Source of the DNA: Beutenbergia cavernae DSM 12333
GTDB lineage: Bacteria > Actinomycetota > Actinomycetes > Actinomycetales > Beutenbergiaceae
Length of the DNA: 64,000 nucleotides
Direction of reading: 5' to 3'
Assembly: GCF_000023105.1 (NCBI RefSeq)
Contig: NC_012669.1
Location: 186,001 to 250,000, forward strand
Shown: positions 32,053 to 40,672 of the stretch, in pieces
Layout: every line of letters starts with the position of its first letter
Position numbering within the stretch: position 1 is the first letter of the stretch
Program-made: the position numbers and the translations under genes
Notes under the pieces: model-generated
What the model was told of the DNA's origin: nothing
What the model saw: only the letters and a program-made list of their open reading frames with translations
Databases searched by the model: none

Positions 32053-32967
32053 TCAGTCTCTCCTGGTGTGGGCCAGCACGGCCTCGACCACGATGTCGTG
32101 GAACACGGCCGCCGGCATCTCGTGCCCGCCGCCCTCGAGCGGGACGAGCGTCGTGTGCGGGATCTCGCGGGCGAGCGCCTCGGCGTGCTCGTACGGGAAG
32201 CACGGGTCGGCCGTGCCGTGCAGGATCAGCGTCGGGGCAGCGATGTCGGCCAGGGTGCCGGGCACCGGTTCGCCGTCGGCCGCGAGCCAGAAGTTCGTGA
32301 GGCTCGCCCGGACGTCGAGCGTGCGCTCGACGACCCGCCGGGCGACCTCACGCACGCGTGCCTCGTCGAACCCGAGCGACCCGGCATACGGGCGCTCGGC
32401 GTCGACGACGTACCGTGCGACGTCGTCGGGATCCGACCAGTCAGGTTCGGGCGGGGGGTCGTCGAACGTCTCCCGGACGGCTGACGACGCAGGCGGCAGC
32501 CGGAGCTCGCCCGACGCGGCGGGCACGGCGGGACTCGTGGAGATCAGGACGAGACTCGCGACCCGGTGCGGCGCCGTCAGCGCCAGGTGTTGCGCCACGC
32601 CGCCCCCGGAGGAGAGCCCCATGACGTGGGCGCTGTCGATCCCCTCGTGGTCGAGGATGCCGACGGCGTCACGCACCAGGTCCGCCCCGGTGTAGGTGGG
32701 GGCGCCGGCCGGGTCGTGCGACGAGCGGCCGGTGTCGCGCTGGTCGTACCGCAGGACGTGCCGCCCGCCCGCGGCGAGTCGGCGGCAGAGCTCGTCGTCC
32801 CACCAGTCCATGGACCACGTGGCGCCCGCGATGAGAAGGAGGGCGGCGTCGGCGTCGTCGCCGAACGACTGGAGGCACAGGTGGACGTCGTTCACGTCGG
32901 CGACGCGCTCCCGGCCCTGGCGACCCGGCGCGCTGGCGCCGCGATCCGCCGTCATCCGCGTGCTCAT
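32053..32967 (-). CDS. Alpha/beta hydrolase
   Basis: This 304-residue protein has nucleophile Ser119 in GLSSG, the acidic residue in HGTADPCFPYEHAE, and the His in LEGGGHEMPAAVF. The oxyanion region is LIAGATWSMDWW, and RYDQRDTGRS is typical of esterase/epoxide-hydrolase-like members. Cytoplasmic. It is first gene of the HxlR operon. The physiological substrate is unknown. Confidence 0.9.
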   Translation of the reverse strand: MSTRMTADRGASAPGRQGRERVADVNDVHLCLQSFGDDADAALLLIAGATWSMDWWDDELCRRLAAGGRHVLRYDQRDTGRSSHDPAGAPTYTGADLVRDAVGILDHEGIDSAHVMGLSSGGGVAQHLALTAPHRVASLVLISTSPAVPAASGELRLPPASSAVRETFDDPPPEPDWSDPDDVARYVVDAERPYAGSLGFDEARVREVARRVVERTLDVRASLTNFWLAADGEPVPGTLADIAAPTLILHGTADPCFPYEHAEALAREIPHTTLVPLEGGGHEMPAAVFHDIVVEAVLAHTRRD

Positions 32968-32980
32968 GCCTGCTCCTTCA

Positions 32981-32992
32981 GCAACTGGTTGC
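32981..32992. promoter_or_regulatory. Candidate HxlR operator
   Basis: GCAACTGGTTGC is a perfect 12-bp palindrome flanked by CTTC on the left and GAAG on the right (with one extra base). It lies 14 bp before the alpha/beta hydrolase start and in the divergent region shared with a dihydrofolate-reductase-like gene. CTAGCTAG (33007-33014), an 8-bp palindrome, is close by and could belong to the promoter. Confidence 0.45.
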
Positions 32993-33055
32993 GAAGTGAG
33001 ATCAGTCTAGCTAGGGTCGGAGACGACGCAACCGGAACGTGAGAAGGGACGCGAG

Positions 33056-33616
33056 ATGGCACAGCTGACCTACACGGCCGTGGGATCCCTGGACGGCTAC
33101 ATCGCCGACGTCGACGGGAACTTCGACTTCGCCGCGCCCGACGCCGAGCTGCACGCCCACGTGAACGCGACCGAGGGCGGCGTCGGCACGTACCTGCTCG
33201 GCCGGCGGACCTACGAGCTCATGACGTACTGGGACACCGCGTCCACGGGCGAGGACGTGCCCGCCGTCGAGCGGGAGTTCACCGAGCTGTGGCAGGCCAC
33301 CGACAAGGTCGTCTACTCGCGGACGCTCGAGAACGTCGACGCGCCGCGCACCCGACTCGAGCGGGACTTCGACGTGGACGCCGTCCGCTCGCTCGTTGCC
33401 GCGGCCGACCGTGACGTGAGCATCGGCGGCCCCGTCCTCGCGGCGCACGCCATCCGTGCCGGGCTCGTCGACACGTTCCACATGTACGTCGCGCCGACGA
33501 TCGTCGGGGGCGGGCTGCGAGGCCTGCCCGACGGCGTCCGGCTCGACCTCGAGCTCGTCGACGAGCGGCGCTTCGCCGGCGGCACCGTGTACCTGAGGTA
33601 CGTCCCGCGCCGCTGA
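33056..33616 (+). CDS. Dihydrofolate reductase-fold protein (RibD C-terminal-like)
   Basis: This 186-residue protein begins AQLTYTAVGSLDGYIADVDG, the start of the widespread dihydrofolate reductase family / RibD_C group. The later block VSIGGPVLAAHAIRAGLVD is the usual NADPH-binding Gly pair region. It is probably an NADPH-dependent reductase of unknown substrate; such genes often pair with stress regulators. GAAGGG precedes the ATG. It is divergent from the HxlR operon and convergent with the epoxide-hydrolase-like gene. Confidence 0.87.
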   Translation: MAQLTYTAVGSLDGYIADVDGNFDFAAPDAELHAHVNATEGGVGTYLLGRRTYELMTYWDTASTGEDVPAVEREFTELWQATDKVVYSRTLENVDAPRTRLERDFDVDAVRSLVAAADRDVSIGGPVLAAHAIRAGLVDTFHMYVAPTIVGGGLRGLPDGVRLDLELVDERRFAGGTVYLRYVPRR

Positions 33617-33639
33617 GTCGCGCCGCTCGCCGGACCAGG

Positions 33640-34791
33640 TCAGCGAAGGCCGCTGAAGAACGTGCGCACGTCGCCGACCAGGAGGTCGGGCACCTCCATG
33701 GCCGGGAAGTGGCCCCCGCGCTCGAACTCCGACCAGTGGACCACGTTGTTCTCGCGCTCGGCGACCACGCGGATCCCGGCATCGCCGGGGAACACCGCCA
33801 CCCCGGAGGGCACCTCGGACCGCGTGGCCTCCTGTCCCCAGCTGGCCTGACCCTCCTTGTAGAGCCGAGCCGCCGACGTCGCCGTGCCCGTGAGCCAGTA
33901 CAGGCTGACGTTGGTGAGCAGCTGGTCGAGGTCGACGGCGTCCTCGGGGAGGTCTGCCGCCGGGTCCGTCCACTCCTTGAACTTCTCCACGATCCAGGCG
34001 AGCAGCCCCGAGGGCGAGTCGGCAAGCCCGAACCCCAGCGTCTGCGGCCGCGTCGACTGGATGACGGCGTACCCGGTCCCGTCCTGCATCTGTTGGTGCA
34101 GGGCGGCGAGCCGAGCCTGCTCGACCTCGGTGAGAGCGGCGAGCTCCGCCGGGTCCCCGGTGGGGAAGCCGAGACTGCCGTTGACGTGCACGCCGACGAC
34201 GTGCACGGAGTCGATGCCGCCCAGCATCGGCGAGATGACCGAGCCGGTGTCGCCGCCCTGGGCGCCGTACCGCTCGTAGCCGAGCCGATCCATCAGCACG
34301 GCCCAGGCGCGGGCGATCCGCGCCATGTCCCAGCCGGTCTCGTGAGTCGGCCCGGAGAAGCCGAAGCCGGGCATGGACGGAGCCACGACGTGGAACGCGT
34401 CGGCCGGGTCGCCGCCGTGGGCTCGGGGGTCGGTGAGCGGACCGATGATCTTCATGAACTCCACGACCGAACCGGGCCAGCCGTGCGTGAGGATCAGCGG
34501 CAGGGCGTCCGGCTCCGGCGAGCGGACGTGCAGGAAGTGGATGTTCTGCCCGTCGATGGTGGTCGTGAACTGGGGGAAGGCGTTGAGCCTCGCTTCGTGC
34601 GTGCGCCAGTCGTAGGTGGTCCGCCAGTGCTCGGCCAGCCCCGTGAGGTAGGTGACGGGGACGCCGTAGCTCCAGCCGACGCCGGGCAGCTCGTCGGGCC
34701 AGCGGGTGCGCGCCAGTCGGTCGCGCAGGTCGTCGAGGTCGGCCTGCGGGACGTTGATGTGGAAGGGGCGGATCTGCGTGTCGGCGGTCAT
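33640..34791 (-). CDS. Epoxide hydrolase-like alpha/beta hydrolase
   Basis: This 383-residue protein has the epoxide hydrolase N-terminal domain ([20 protein letters not shown] then WPDE). The catalytic core has the oxyanion motif [12 protein letters not shown], the nucleophile region [13 protein letters not shown] (Asp of GGDTG) and the late His in [14 protein letters not shown]. The two lid tyrosines expected for epoxide opening are plausible ([15 protein letters not shown]). ATG 34791 is chosen since homologues begin here and the longer frame would cross the operator. Divergent from a WYL regulator that probably controls it. Confidence 0.9.
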   Translation of the reverse strand: MTADTQIRPFHINVPQADLDDLRDRLARTRWPDELPGVGWSYGVPVTYLTGLAEHWRTTYDWRTHEARLNAFPQFTTTIDGQNIHFLHVRSPEPDALPLILTHGWPGSVVEFMKIIGPLTDPRAHGGDPADAFHVVAPSMPGFGFSGPTHETGWDMARIARAWAVLMDRLGYERYGAQGGDTGSVISPMLGGIDSVHVVGVHVNGSLGFPTGDPAELAALTEVEQARLAALHQQMQDGTGYAVIQSTRPQTLGFGLADSPSGLLAWIVEKFKEWTDPAADLPEDAVDLDQLLTNVSLYWLTGTATSAARLYKEGQASWGQEATRSEVPSGVAVFPGDAGIRVVAERENNVVHWSEFERGGHFPAMEVPDLLVGDVRTFFSGLR

Positions 34792-34803
34792 GGGTCTACC
34801 CTG

Positions 34804-34838
34804 CCGACTATTGCGGCCATAATACGACCGCAAGTCGG
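34804..34838. promoter_or_regulatory. 35-bp interrupted palindrome over divergent promoters
   Basis: The arms CCGAC-TA-TTGCGG (34804-34816) and CCGCAA-GTCGG (34828-34838) flank an AT-rich centre holding a near-perfect -10 on each strand: CATAAT plus (34818-34823) and TATTAT minus (34824-34819). A protein bound to the arms would control both the epoxide-hydrolase-like gene and the WYL regulator. Confidence 0.6.
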
Positions 34839-34852
34839 AGGACGTTGAACCC

Positions 34853-35809
34853 ATGACACGAACCACCGGACGGACGCTCGCCCTGCTCGGCTACCTGCAG
34901 ACCCACCGGGAGTGGAGCGGCGCGGAGCTGTGCCGCCGGCTCGAGGTGAGCCCACGGACGCTGCGCCGCGACGTCGACGACCTCCGCGAGCTCGGCTACG
35001 TCATCGACTCGTCTCGCGGCATCGGCGGCGGCTACCGGCTGGGCGCCGGGAGCTCCGTGCCCCCGTTGCTCCTCGATCACGAGGAGGCGGCCGCGATCGC
35101 CGTCGGCCTCCGCGGCGCCGCACTCTCCGCAGTGAACGGCATCGAGGACGCCGCCGCGCGAGCACTCGTCAAGCTCGAGCAGACGCTCCCGTCGGCCGTG
35201 CGGCATCGCGTGCGCGACCTCGAGCGCGCCATCGTGCCGCTCGCCGGGGCACCGTCGGTCGACGTGGATGCCCTGCTCGCTGTCGCCGCCGCGATCCGTG
35301 ACGCGCGGCGCCTGCGCATCGACTACACACGGCACGACGGAGCCGAGGTCCGCCGCGAGATCGAGCCGCACCGCATCGTCCGCACCCAGGACCGGTGGTA
35401 CGTCATCGCGTGGGACCCGGAGCGCGCCGCATGGCGCACGCTGCGCCTCGACCGCATGCGCCCGCGGGAGCCGCTCGGTACCCGGTTCACCGCGCGGGAG
35501 ATTCCCAAGGACGAGCTGCTCGAGCGGACGACGCGCAGCATCGCGACGGCGCCCTACCCGCACCACGTCGAAGTGGTCGTGCGTGCCGAGGTCGACGCCG
35601 TCCGTGCGAAGTTCGGGCCCACGGTCGCCGAGGTGCGCGACCTGGGCGACGGCACGACCCTGCTCCGGAGCGGCAGCGTCGACCTCGACGAGGCGGCCAT
35701 GTACCTGGGCATGAGCGGCTTCGCGTTCACGGTGCGGTCGCCCGCGGCCCTGCGCGAGCGGCTCGTCGTCGTCGCCCAGCGGCTGCGGGAGGCGGCAGGC
35801 CCGGCCTGA
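34853..35809 (+). CDS. WYL-domain HTH transcriptional regulator (YafY type)
   Basis: This 318-residue protein has an N-terminal DeoR-like HTH ([40 protein letters not shown]). A WYL domain follows with [40 protein letters not shown] (the WYL-like strand is WYV) and R-L-D-R-M. A C-terminal WCX-like part completes it. WYL domains bind nucleic acids or small ligands. It is divergent from the epoxide-hydrolase-like gene with a shared palindrome, implying local control. GGAGG lies 11 nt before ATG. Confidence 0.9.
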   Translation: MTRTTGRTLALLGYLQTHREWSGAELCRRLEVSPRTLRRDVDDLRELGYVIDSSRGIGGGYRLGAGSSVPPLLLDHEEAAAIAVGLRGAALSAVNGIEDAAARALVKLEQTLPSAVRHRVRDLERAIVPLAGAPSVDVDALLAVAAAIRDARRLRIDYTRHDGAEVRREIEPHRIVRTQDRWYVIAWDPERAAWRTLRLDRMRPREPLGTRFTAREIPKDELLERTTRSIATAPYPHHVEVVVRAEVDAVRAKFGPTVAEVRDLGDGTTLLRSGSVDLDEAAMYLGMSGFAFTVRSPAALRERLVVVAQRLREAAGPA

Positions 35810-35862
35810 GCCGCCCTCCTCGCTGCCGTGACAGGTATGACGGCGCCCCCGACCTCGTAGCG

Positions 35863-35959
35863 CGCACCTCGACCAGGCCATAGGTCGCCCGTGGCGTCCC
35901 GCGACCGCGACCCATCGCCTGGTGGTGCGCCCGAACGCGACCCATGGCCTGGTGGTGCG
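35863..35959. repeat. Three-copy inverted/direct repeat between tandem genes
   Basis: GCGACCCAT[C/G]GCCTGGTG is found at 35907-35929 and 35937-35959 (30-bp period; 22 of 23 bases identical). An inverted relative, whose reverse complement starts GCGACCTATGGCCTGGT, is at 35863-35888. It occupies the 216-bp gap 35810-36025 after the WYL gene. No other feature is seen there except the next gene's GAAGGGG ribosome site. Confidence 0.8.
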
Positions 35960-36025
35960 GCCCGGACGCGGGTGTCGGAGGTCGACGGTAGGCATGGCGA
36001 CACCGACGGCGAAGGGGTGTCGATC

Positions 36026-36865
36026 ATGGCGGGCGAGCACGGGGTCGCAGCGTTGACGGACGGACGGCCCGACGACGGCGAGCGAGACCGGCCGTACGTC
36101 GTCGTCTCCGTCACGACGTCGGTCGACGGGCGGGTCACGTTCGCACCCGACCGGCTCCTCATGCTCGAGCCGCACTCCTCGGCCTGGCGGGCGCTCGGCG
36201 GGGAGTCGGCCGACCGGGTGCAGGCCGCACGCGCGGCGGACCTCGAGCGCGAGCACCCGCACCAGGCGACGCTCGAGGGCAGCGGCTCACTGGTCCCGCC
36301 CGACGCCGGCCCGGTGGGCGGGCTGGACCCGGTTCCGCCCGAGGAGCGGGACGCGCTCTACGCGGACCACCTTCCGGAGGCCGTCGTGGCGCGGCCGGGG
36401 CGCACGAAGTGGTTCACCGTCGTCGACGGCCGCGGGCGCGTGCGCTGGACGATGAAGAGCGTCGGCGAGTTCGACGTCCTGGTGCTCGCCTCGCGGGCGA
36501 CGCCGATCGAGTACCTCGGCTACCTGCGCCGCGAGGGGATCTGCTATCTCGTGGCGGGCGAGGAGCGGGTGGACCTGGCGGCAGCCCTGCGGCGGATGCG
36601 GGAACGGCTCGGCGTCACGACTCTCGTCTCCACGGCGGGCGGCGGGCTCAACGGTGCGCTGCTCCGGGCCGGCCTCGTCGACGAGCTCGACCTCGTCGTG
36701 CTGCCCACGGCGATCGGCGGAGCCGGGACCCCGACGGTGTTCGACGGTCCGGTGCTCCCGGAGGGCGCCACGCCCGCCGCGCTGCGCCTGCGTTCCGTGC
36801 GGGTCGAGGACGACGGCGTGCTGCGGCTCCGCTACCTCGTCGAGCGCGCGGACGCCGGTCGCTGA
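36026..36865 (+). CDS. RibD C-terminal / dihydrofolate reductase-fold reductase
   Basis: This 279-residue protein has YVVVSVTTSVDGRVTFAPDR near the N-terminus and LGVTTLVSTAGGGLNGALLR in the NADPH-binding region. These match the bifunctional deaminase-reductase C-terminal fold (pyrimidine reductase of riboflavin synthesis and many stand-alone relatives). It is longer than typical because of an acidic insert of about 70 residues after the first strand. No other riboflavin gene is near, so a biosynthetic role is not implied. ATG 36026 is chosen for GAAGGGG 9 nt upstream; GTG 36017 and longer frames run into the repeat. Confidence 0.83.
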   Translation: MAGEHGVAALTDGRPDDGERDRPYVVVSVTTSVDGRVTFAPDRLLMLEPHSSAWRALGGESADRVQAARAADLEREHPHQATLEGSGSLVPPDAGPVGGLDPVPPEERDALYADHLPEAVVARPGRTKWFTVVDGRGRVRWTMKSVGEFDVLVLASRATPIEYLGYLRREGICYLVAGEERVDLAAALRRMRERLGVTTLVSTAGGGLNGALLRAGLVDELDLVVLPTAIGGAGTPTVFDGPVLPEGATPAALRLRSVRVEDDGVLRLRYLVERADAGR

Positions 36866-36952
36866 CGCCCCGCACGACGCGGGACCGCCGGACGGTCGGC
36901 GCGACCAGCACGGCCGCTCCGCCCCGACCGCTCCGCGCCCGGCGACCCGGCT

Positions 36953-36958
36953 TACACT
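36953..36958 (+). promoter_or_regulatory. -10 element of leaderless deoC transcript
   Basis: TACACT (TANNNT) ends exactly 6 nt before GTG 36965, so transcription should begin at the start codon. The 99-bp gap before deoC otherwise shows only a short inverted repeat around GACCGCCGGACGGTC (36891-36898 region). Confidence 0.5.
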
Positions 36959-36964
36959 CGCAGG

Positions 36965-37939
36965 GTGACCGTGCTCGACGCGCTCGACGAGGCGCGCATC
37001 CGCGAGATCGCCGCGTCGCCGGCGTCCCTGCGCCAGTTCCTCCACGGCCTGCCTGGTGTCGACCAGGTGGGCGCCGAAGCGCGCGCCGCCACGCTCGGCA
37101 CGCGCTCGATCAAGACGACGGCGAAGGCCGAGGCGATCGACCTCGCCATCCGGATGATCGACCTCACCACGCTCGAGGGGCAGGACACCCCGGGCAAGGT
37201 CCGCGCCCTGTGCGCCAAGGCCAGGCGCCCGGACCCGTCCGACGCCTCGGTGCCCCAGGTGGCGGCGATCTGCGTGTACCCCGACCTGGTCACCGTGGCC
37301 CGGGACGCGCTCGCGGGCAGCGGGATCCACGTGGCGAGCGTCGCCACGGGCTTCCCCTCGGGCCGCACGAGCCTCGCCGTCAAACTTGCCGACACGCGTG
37401 ACGCCGTCGACGCCGGTGCCGACGAGGTCGACATGGTGATCGACCGCGGCGCGTTCCTCACGGGCCGCTACACCGACGTGCTCGCCGAGATCGTCGCCGT
37501 GCGGGAGGCGTGCGTGCGCTCCGACGGCACCCGCGCCCACCTCAAGGTCATCCTCGAGACCGGCGAGCTGGCGACGTACGACAACGTCCGCCGGGCGTCG
37601 TGGCTGGCGATGCTCGCGGGCGCGGACTTCATCAAAACGTCGACCGGGAAGGTGTCGCCGGCCGCGACGCCGCCCGTCACGATGATCATGCTCGAGGCGG
37701 TGCGCGACTTCCGGGACGCCACCGGCCGGCAGGTCGGCGTCAAGCCCGCCGGCGGGATCCGCACCACGAAGGACGCGATCAAGAACATCGTGCTCGTCAA
37801 CGAGGTCGCGGGCGAGGACTGGCTGTCGCCCGAGTGGTTCCGCCTGGGTGCCTCGAGCCTGCTCAACGACCTGCTCATGCAGCGCCAGAAGCTCCGCACC
37901 GGCCGCTACGCGGGCGCCGACTACTTCACGCTCGACTGA
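36965..37939 (+). CDS. deoC: Deoxyribose-phosphate aldolase
   Basis: This 324-residue protein is a class I DERA: the Schiff-base lysine Lys224 lies in DFIKTSTGK, followed by VGVKPAGGIRTTKDA with the second catalytic Lys. It cleaves 2-deoxyribose-5-phosphate to acetaldehyde and glyceraldehyde-3-phosphate in deoxynucleoside breakdown. It has an N-terminal extension of about 40 residues typical of the longer actinobacterial/eukaryotic type. It starts an operon with an aldehyde dehydrogenase 12 bp downstream, which fits removal of acetaldehyde. Confidence 0.95.
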   Translation: MTVLDALDEARIREIAASPASLRQFLHGLPGVDQVGAEARAATLGTRSIKTTAKAEAIDLAIRMIDLTTLEGQDTPGKVRALCAKARRPDPSDASVPQVAAICVYPDLVTVARDALAGSGIHVASVATGFPSGRTSLAVKLADTRDAVDAGADEVDMVIDRGAFLTGRYTDVLAEIVAVREACVRSDGTRAHLKVILETGELATYDNVRRASWLAMLAGADFIKTSTGKVSPAATPPVTMIMLEAVRDFRDATGRQVGVKPAGGIRTTKDAIKNIVLVNEVAGEDWLSPEWFRLGASSLLNDLLMQRQKLRTGRYAGADYFTLD

Positions 37940-37951
37940 GAGGAGGCGACA

Positions 37952-39385
37952 GTGGTCCTCAGCTACGCCCCGGCGCCGGAGTCCCGCGCCGTCGTCGACA
38001 TCGACAGCTCGTACGGACTGTTCATCGACGGTGAGTTCACCGACGCCGCCTCGGGCAGCGCGTTCAAGTCGGTCAACCCGGCCACGGAGGAGGTGCTCGC
38101 CGACATCGCCGAGGCAGGGCCGGACGACGTCGACCGCGCCGTCGCCGCCGCCCGCCGCGCCTACGACCGGGTCTGGTCGCGCATGTCGGGCCGCGACCGC
38201 GGGAAGTACCTGTACCGGATCGCCCGGATCATCCAGGAGCGGGCGCGGGAGCTCGCCGTCCTGGAGTCGATCGACAACGGGAAGCCGATCCGCGAGTCGC
38301 GCGACGTCGACGTCCCGCTCGTCGCCGCGCACTTCTTCTACTACGCCGGCTGGGCCGACAAGCTGCCGTACGCGGGATTCGGCGTCGACCCGCGGCCGCA
38401 CGGCGTGGCCGGGCAGGTCATCCCGTGGAACTTCCCGCTGCTGATGCTGGCGTGGAAGATCGCGCCGGCGCTCGCGGCGGGCAACACGGTGGTGCTCAAG
38501 CCCGCGGAGACGACGCCGCTCACCGCGCTGCTGTTCGCGCAGATCTGCCAGCAGGCGGACCTGCCGCCCGGCGTCGTCAACATCGTGACGGGTGCCGGCG
38601 AGACGGGCCGGCTGCTGGTCGAGCACCCGGGCGTCGACAAGGTCGCGTTCACGGGGTCGACGGAGGTCGGCAAAGCCATCGCGCGCGCCGTGGCGGGGAC
38701 GGACAAGAAGGTGACCCTCGAGCTCGGCGGCAAGGCGGCGAACATCGTGTTCGACGACGCCCCGCTGGACCAGGCGGTCGAGGGCATCGTCAACGGCATC
38801 TTCTTCAACCAGGGCCACGTGTGCTGCGCCGGGTCGCGGCTGCTCGTGCAGGAGTCGGTGTACGACGACGTGCTGGCGCGCCTCAAGCGCCGGCTCGGCA
38901 CGCTGCGCGTCGGCGATCCGCTCGACAAGAACACCGACATCGGTGCGATCAACTCGTCGGAGCAGCTGCAGCGGATCCGCACCCTGTCCGACGTGGGGGA
39001 GGCCGAGGGCGCGGAGCGGTGGTCGCCCGCGTGCGACCTGCCCGACCGTGGCTACTGGTTCCCACCGACGGTGTTCACCGGCGTCACGCAGGCGCACCGG
39101 ATCGCGCGCGAGGAGATCTTCGGCCCGGTGCTGTCGGTGCTGACGTTCCGCACCCCGGCGGAGGCGGTCGAGAAGGCGAACAACACGCCCTACGGGCTCT
39201 CTGCGGGCGTGTGGACCGACAAGGGCTCGCGCATCCTGTGGATGTCGAACCAGCTGAAGGCCGGCGTCGTCTGGGCGAACACGTTCAACAAGTTCGACCC
39301 GACGTCCCCGTTCGGCGGGTACAAGGAGAGCGGCTACGGGCGCGAAGGCGGCCGGCACGGCCTGGAGGCCTACCTTGCCCACTGA
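37952..39385 (+). CDS. NAD(P)-dependent aldehyde dehydrogenase
   Basis: This 477-residue protein has a complete ALDH fold: PWNFPLLMLAWKIAPALAAG cofactor region, KPAETTPLTAL, FTGSTEVGKAI, the catalytic Glu in LELGGKAANIVFDDA, and the catalytic cysteine in GHVCCAGSR (Cys291/292). GTG start with GAGGAGG 5 nt upstream. Directly follows deoC, so the acetaldehyde formed by DERA is the obvious substrate (to acetate). It is followed by a small overlapping frame and a second, incomplete ALDH. Confidence 0.94.
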   Translation: MVLSYAPAPESRAVVDIDSSYGLFIDGEFTDAASGSAFKSVNPATEEVLADIAEAGPDDVDRAVAAARRAYDRVWSRMSGRDRGKYLYRIARIIQERARELAVLESIDNGKPIRESRDVDVPLVAAHFFYYAGWADKLPYAGFGVDPRPHGVAGQVIPWNFPLLMLAWKIAPALAAGNTVVLKPAETTPLTALLFAQICQQADLPPGVVNIVTGAGETGRLLVEHPGVDKVAFTGSTEVGKAIARAVAGTDKKVTLELGGKAANIVFDDAPLDQAVEGIVNGIFFNQGHVCCAGSRLLVQESVYDDVLARLKRRLGTLRVGDPLDKNTDIGAINSSEQLQRIRTLSDVGEAEGAERWSPACDLPDRGYWFPPTVFTGVTQAHRIAREEIFGPVLSVLTFRTPAEAVEKANNTPYGLSAGVWTDKGSRILWMSNQLKAGVVWANTFNKFDPTSPFGGYKESGYGREGGRHGLEAYLAH

Positions 39386-39599
39386 GCCCGCTCCGGCCAC
39401 GGGGTCCGCCTCGACCACGGGATCGGTCTCGACCACGGGATCCCCCTCGACCCCCGCGTCCACCGTGCGCCCCGGCGACCTCGTGACGGCGCCGGCAGGG
39501 ATGCGGCACCGGCCCGTGGCCGACGACGGTCTCGCGAACGCACTGCACATCGAGACTCCCTGGACGAAGCAGTACGGCGAGGAAGGAGCGCCCGCGTGA
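39375..39599 (+). CDS. Small ORF between two ALDH genes, cupin-like tail (doubtful)
   Basis: This 74-codon frame would start at TTG 39375, inside the end of the ALDH gene, and stops with a GTGA overlap at the start of the next ALDH-like gene, which argues for translation. The first half is low-complexity Ser/Thr/Pro/Ala from an imperfect repeat of CGACCACGGGATC. The second half (RPGDLVTAPAGMRHRPVADD then GLANALHIETPW) resembles the last strands of a cupin. It may be a decayed or fused fragment of a cupin gene, or only the leader for the following gene. Confidence 0.35.
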   Translation: MPTEPAPATGSASTTGSVSTTGSPSTPASTVRPGDLVTAPAGMRHRPVADDGLANALHIETPWTKQYGEEGAPA

Positions 39600-40627
39600 G
39601 CGAAGCGCGCAGGAGGGGCGCGGCGGACGGGTCCGCGGAGACCGCGGCCGCCCGGGCGACACGACGTCCCTCGACGACAGCGAGCGTCAGGCAGGCTGCG
39701 GAGTCCCCGCGGCTGGACGTCCGCAAGACGTACAAGCTGTACGTCGGCGGCAAGTTCCCGCGCAGCGAGAGCGGCCGCAGCTACGAGGTCACCGACTCCC
39801 GCGGGCGGTTCCTGGCGAACGCGGCGCTGGCGTCGCGCAAGGACGCGCGGGACGCCGTCGTCGCAGCCCGCAAAGCCGTTCCCGGGTGGTCCGCGGCGAC
39901 GGCGTACAACCGTGGGCAGGTGCTGTACCGCGTCGCCGAGGTGCTCGAGGGCCGGCGCGCGCAGTTCGTGGACGAGGTGGCAGCCGGCGAGGCGCTGACG
40001 CGGGCTCGTGCGGAGCGCGTGGTCGGCGAGGCGATCGACCGGTGGGTCTGGTACGCCGGGTGGTCGGACAAGCTCGCGCAGGTCGTCGGCGGCACCAACC
40101 CGGTGGCCGGGCCGTACTTCGACTTCTCCGTGCCCGAGCCGACCGGCGTCGTCGCCGTCCTCGCGCCGCAGCGTTCCTCCCTCCTCGGGCTCGTGTCCGT
40201 GATCGCACCCGTGATCCTGAGCGGCAACACGTGCGTCGTCGTCGCGTCGTCCGCGCGCCCGCTCCCCGCCGTGACGCTCGGCGAGGTGCTCGCCACGTCC
40301 GACGTGCCGGGCGGCGTCGTCAACCTCCTCACCGGCCGCGTGGCCGAGGTGGCGCCGTGGCTCGCGTCGCACATGGACGTGAACGCCATCGACCTCACCG
40401 GGCTCGCGGGCGTGGCGGCCGACGAGGACGCCGCCCGCGCAGCCGGGTTCGGGAGCGTCGCCGACGCCTCGGCCGCCGCCGTCGAGCTCGAACGCGCGGC
40501 GGCGGAGAACCTCAAACGCGTGACCAGACCCCCCTCGACGGAGCCGGACTGGACCGGTGAGCCCGGTCTCGACCGGATGACGGCGGTCCTCGAGACGAAG
40601 ACCGTCTGGCACCCGATCGGCATCTGA
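39596..40627 (+). CDS. Aldehyde dehydrogenase-like protein lacking the catalytic half
   Basis: This 343-residue protein matches ALDH from the N-terminal KLYVGGKFPRSESGRSYEV through VPEPTGVVAVLAPQR, APVILSGNTCVVVAS and VPGGVVNLLTGR to about MDVNAIDLTG. It then ends in a short unrelated tail (ETKTVWHPIGI). The catalytic-Cys domain and the C-terminal oligomerisation part are missing, so it should not be an active dehydrogenase. It is not obviously a recent pseudogene: the frame is intact, has its own C-terminal end and follows the upstream frame by a GTGA overlap. It may be a partner subunit of the full ALDH or a regulatory/structural paralogue. Confidence 0.85.
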   Translation: MSEARRRGAADGSAETAAARATRRPSTTASVRQAAESPRLDVRKTYKLYVGGKFPRSESGRSYEVTDSRGRFLANAALASRKDARDAVVAARKAVPGWSAATAYNRGQVLYRVAEVLEGRRAQFVDEVAAGEALTRARAERVVGEAIDRWVWYAGWSDKLAQVVGGTNPVAGPYFDFSVPEPTGVVAVLAPQRSSLLGLVSVIAPVILSGNTCVVVASSARPLPAVTLGEVLATSDVPGGVVNLLTGRVAEVAPWLASHMDVNAIDLTGLAGVAADEDAARAAGFGSVADASAAAVELERAAAENLKRVTRPPSTEPDWTGEPGLDRMTAVLETKTVWHPIGI

Positions 40628-40672
40628 GCGCGGGGGCGAACCTGCCGCCTGCCCGACCTCGCGCCGGCGTGG

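Noticed and set aside
36026-36865. Riboflavin biosynthesis (ribD)
   Set aside because: Only the reductase-like half is present and no other rib gene is near; the fold is common in unrelated reductases.
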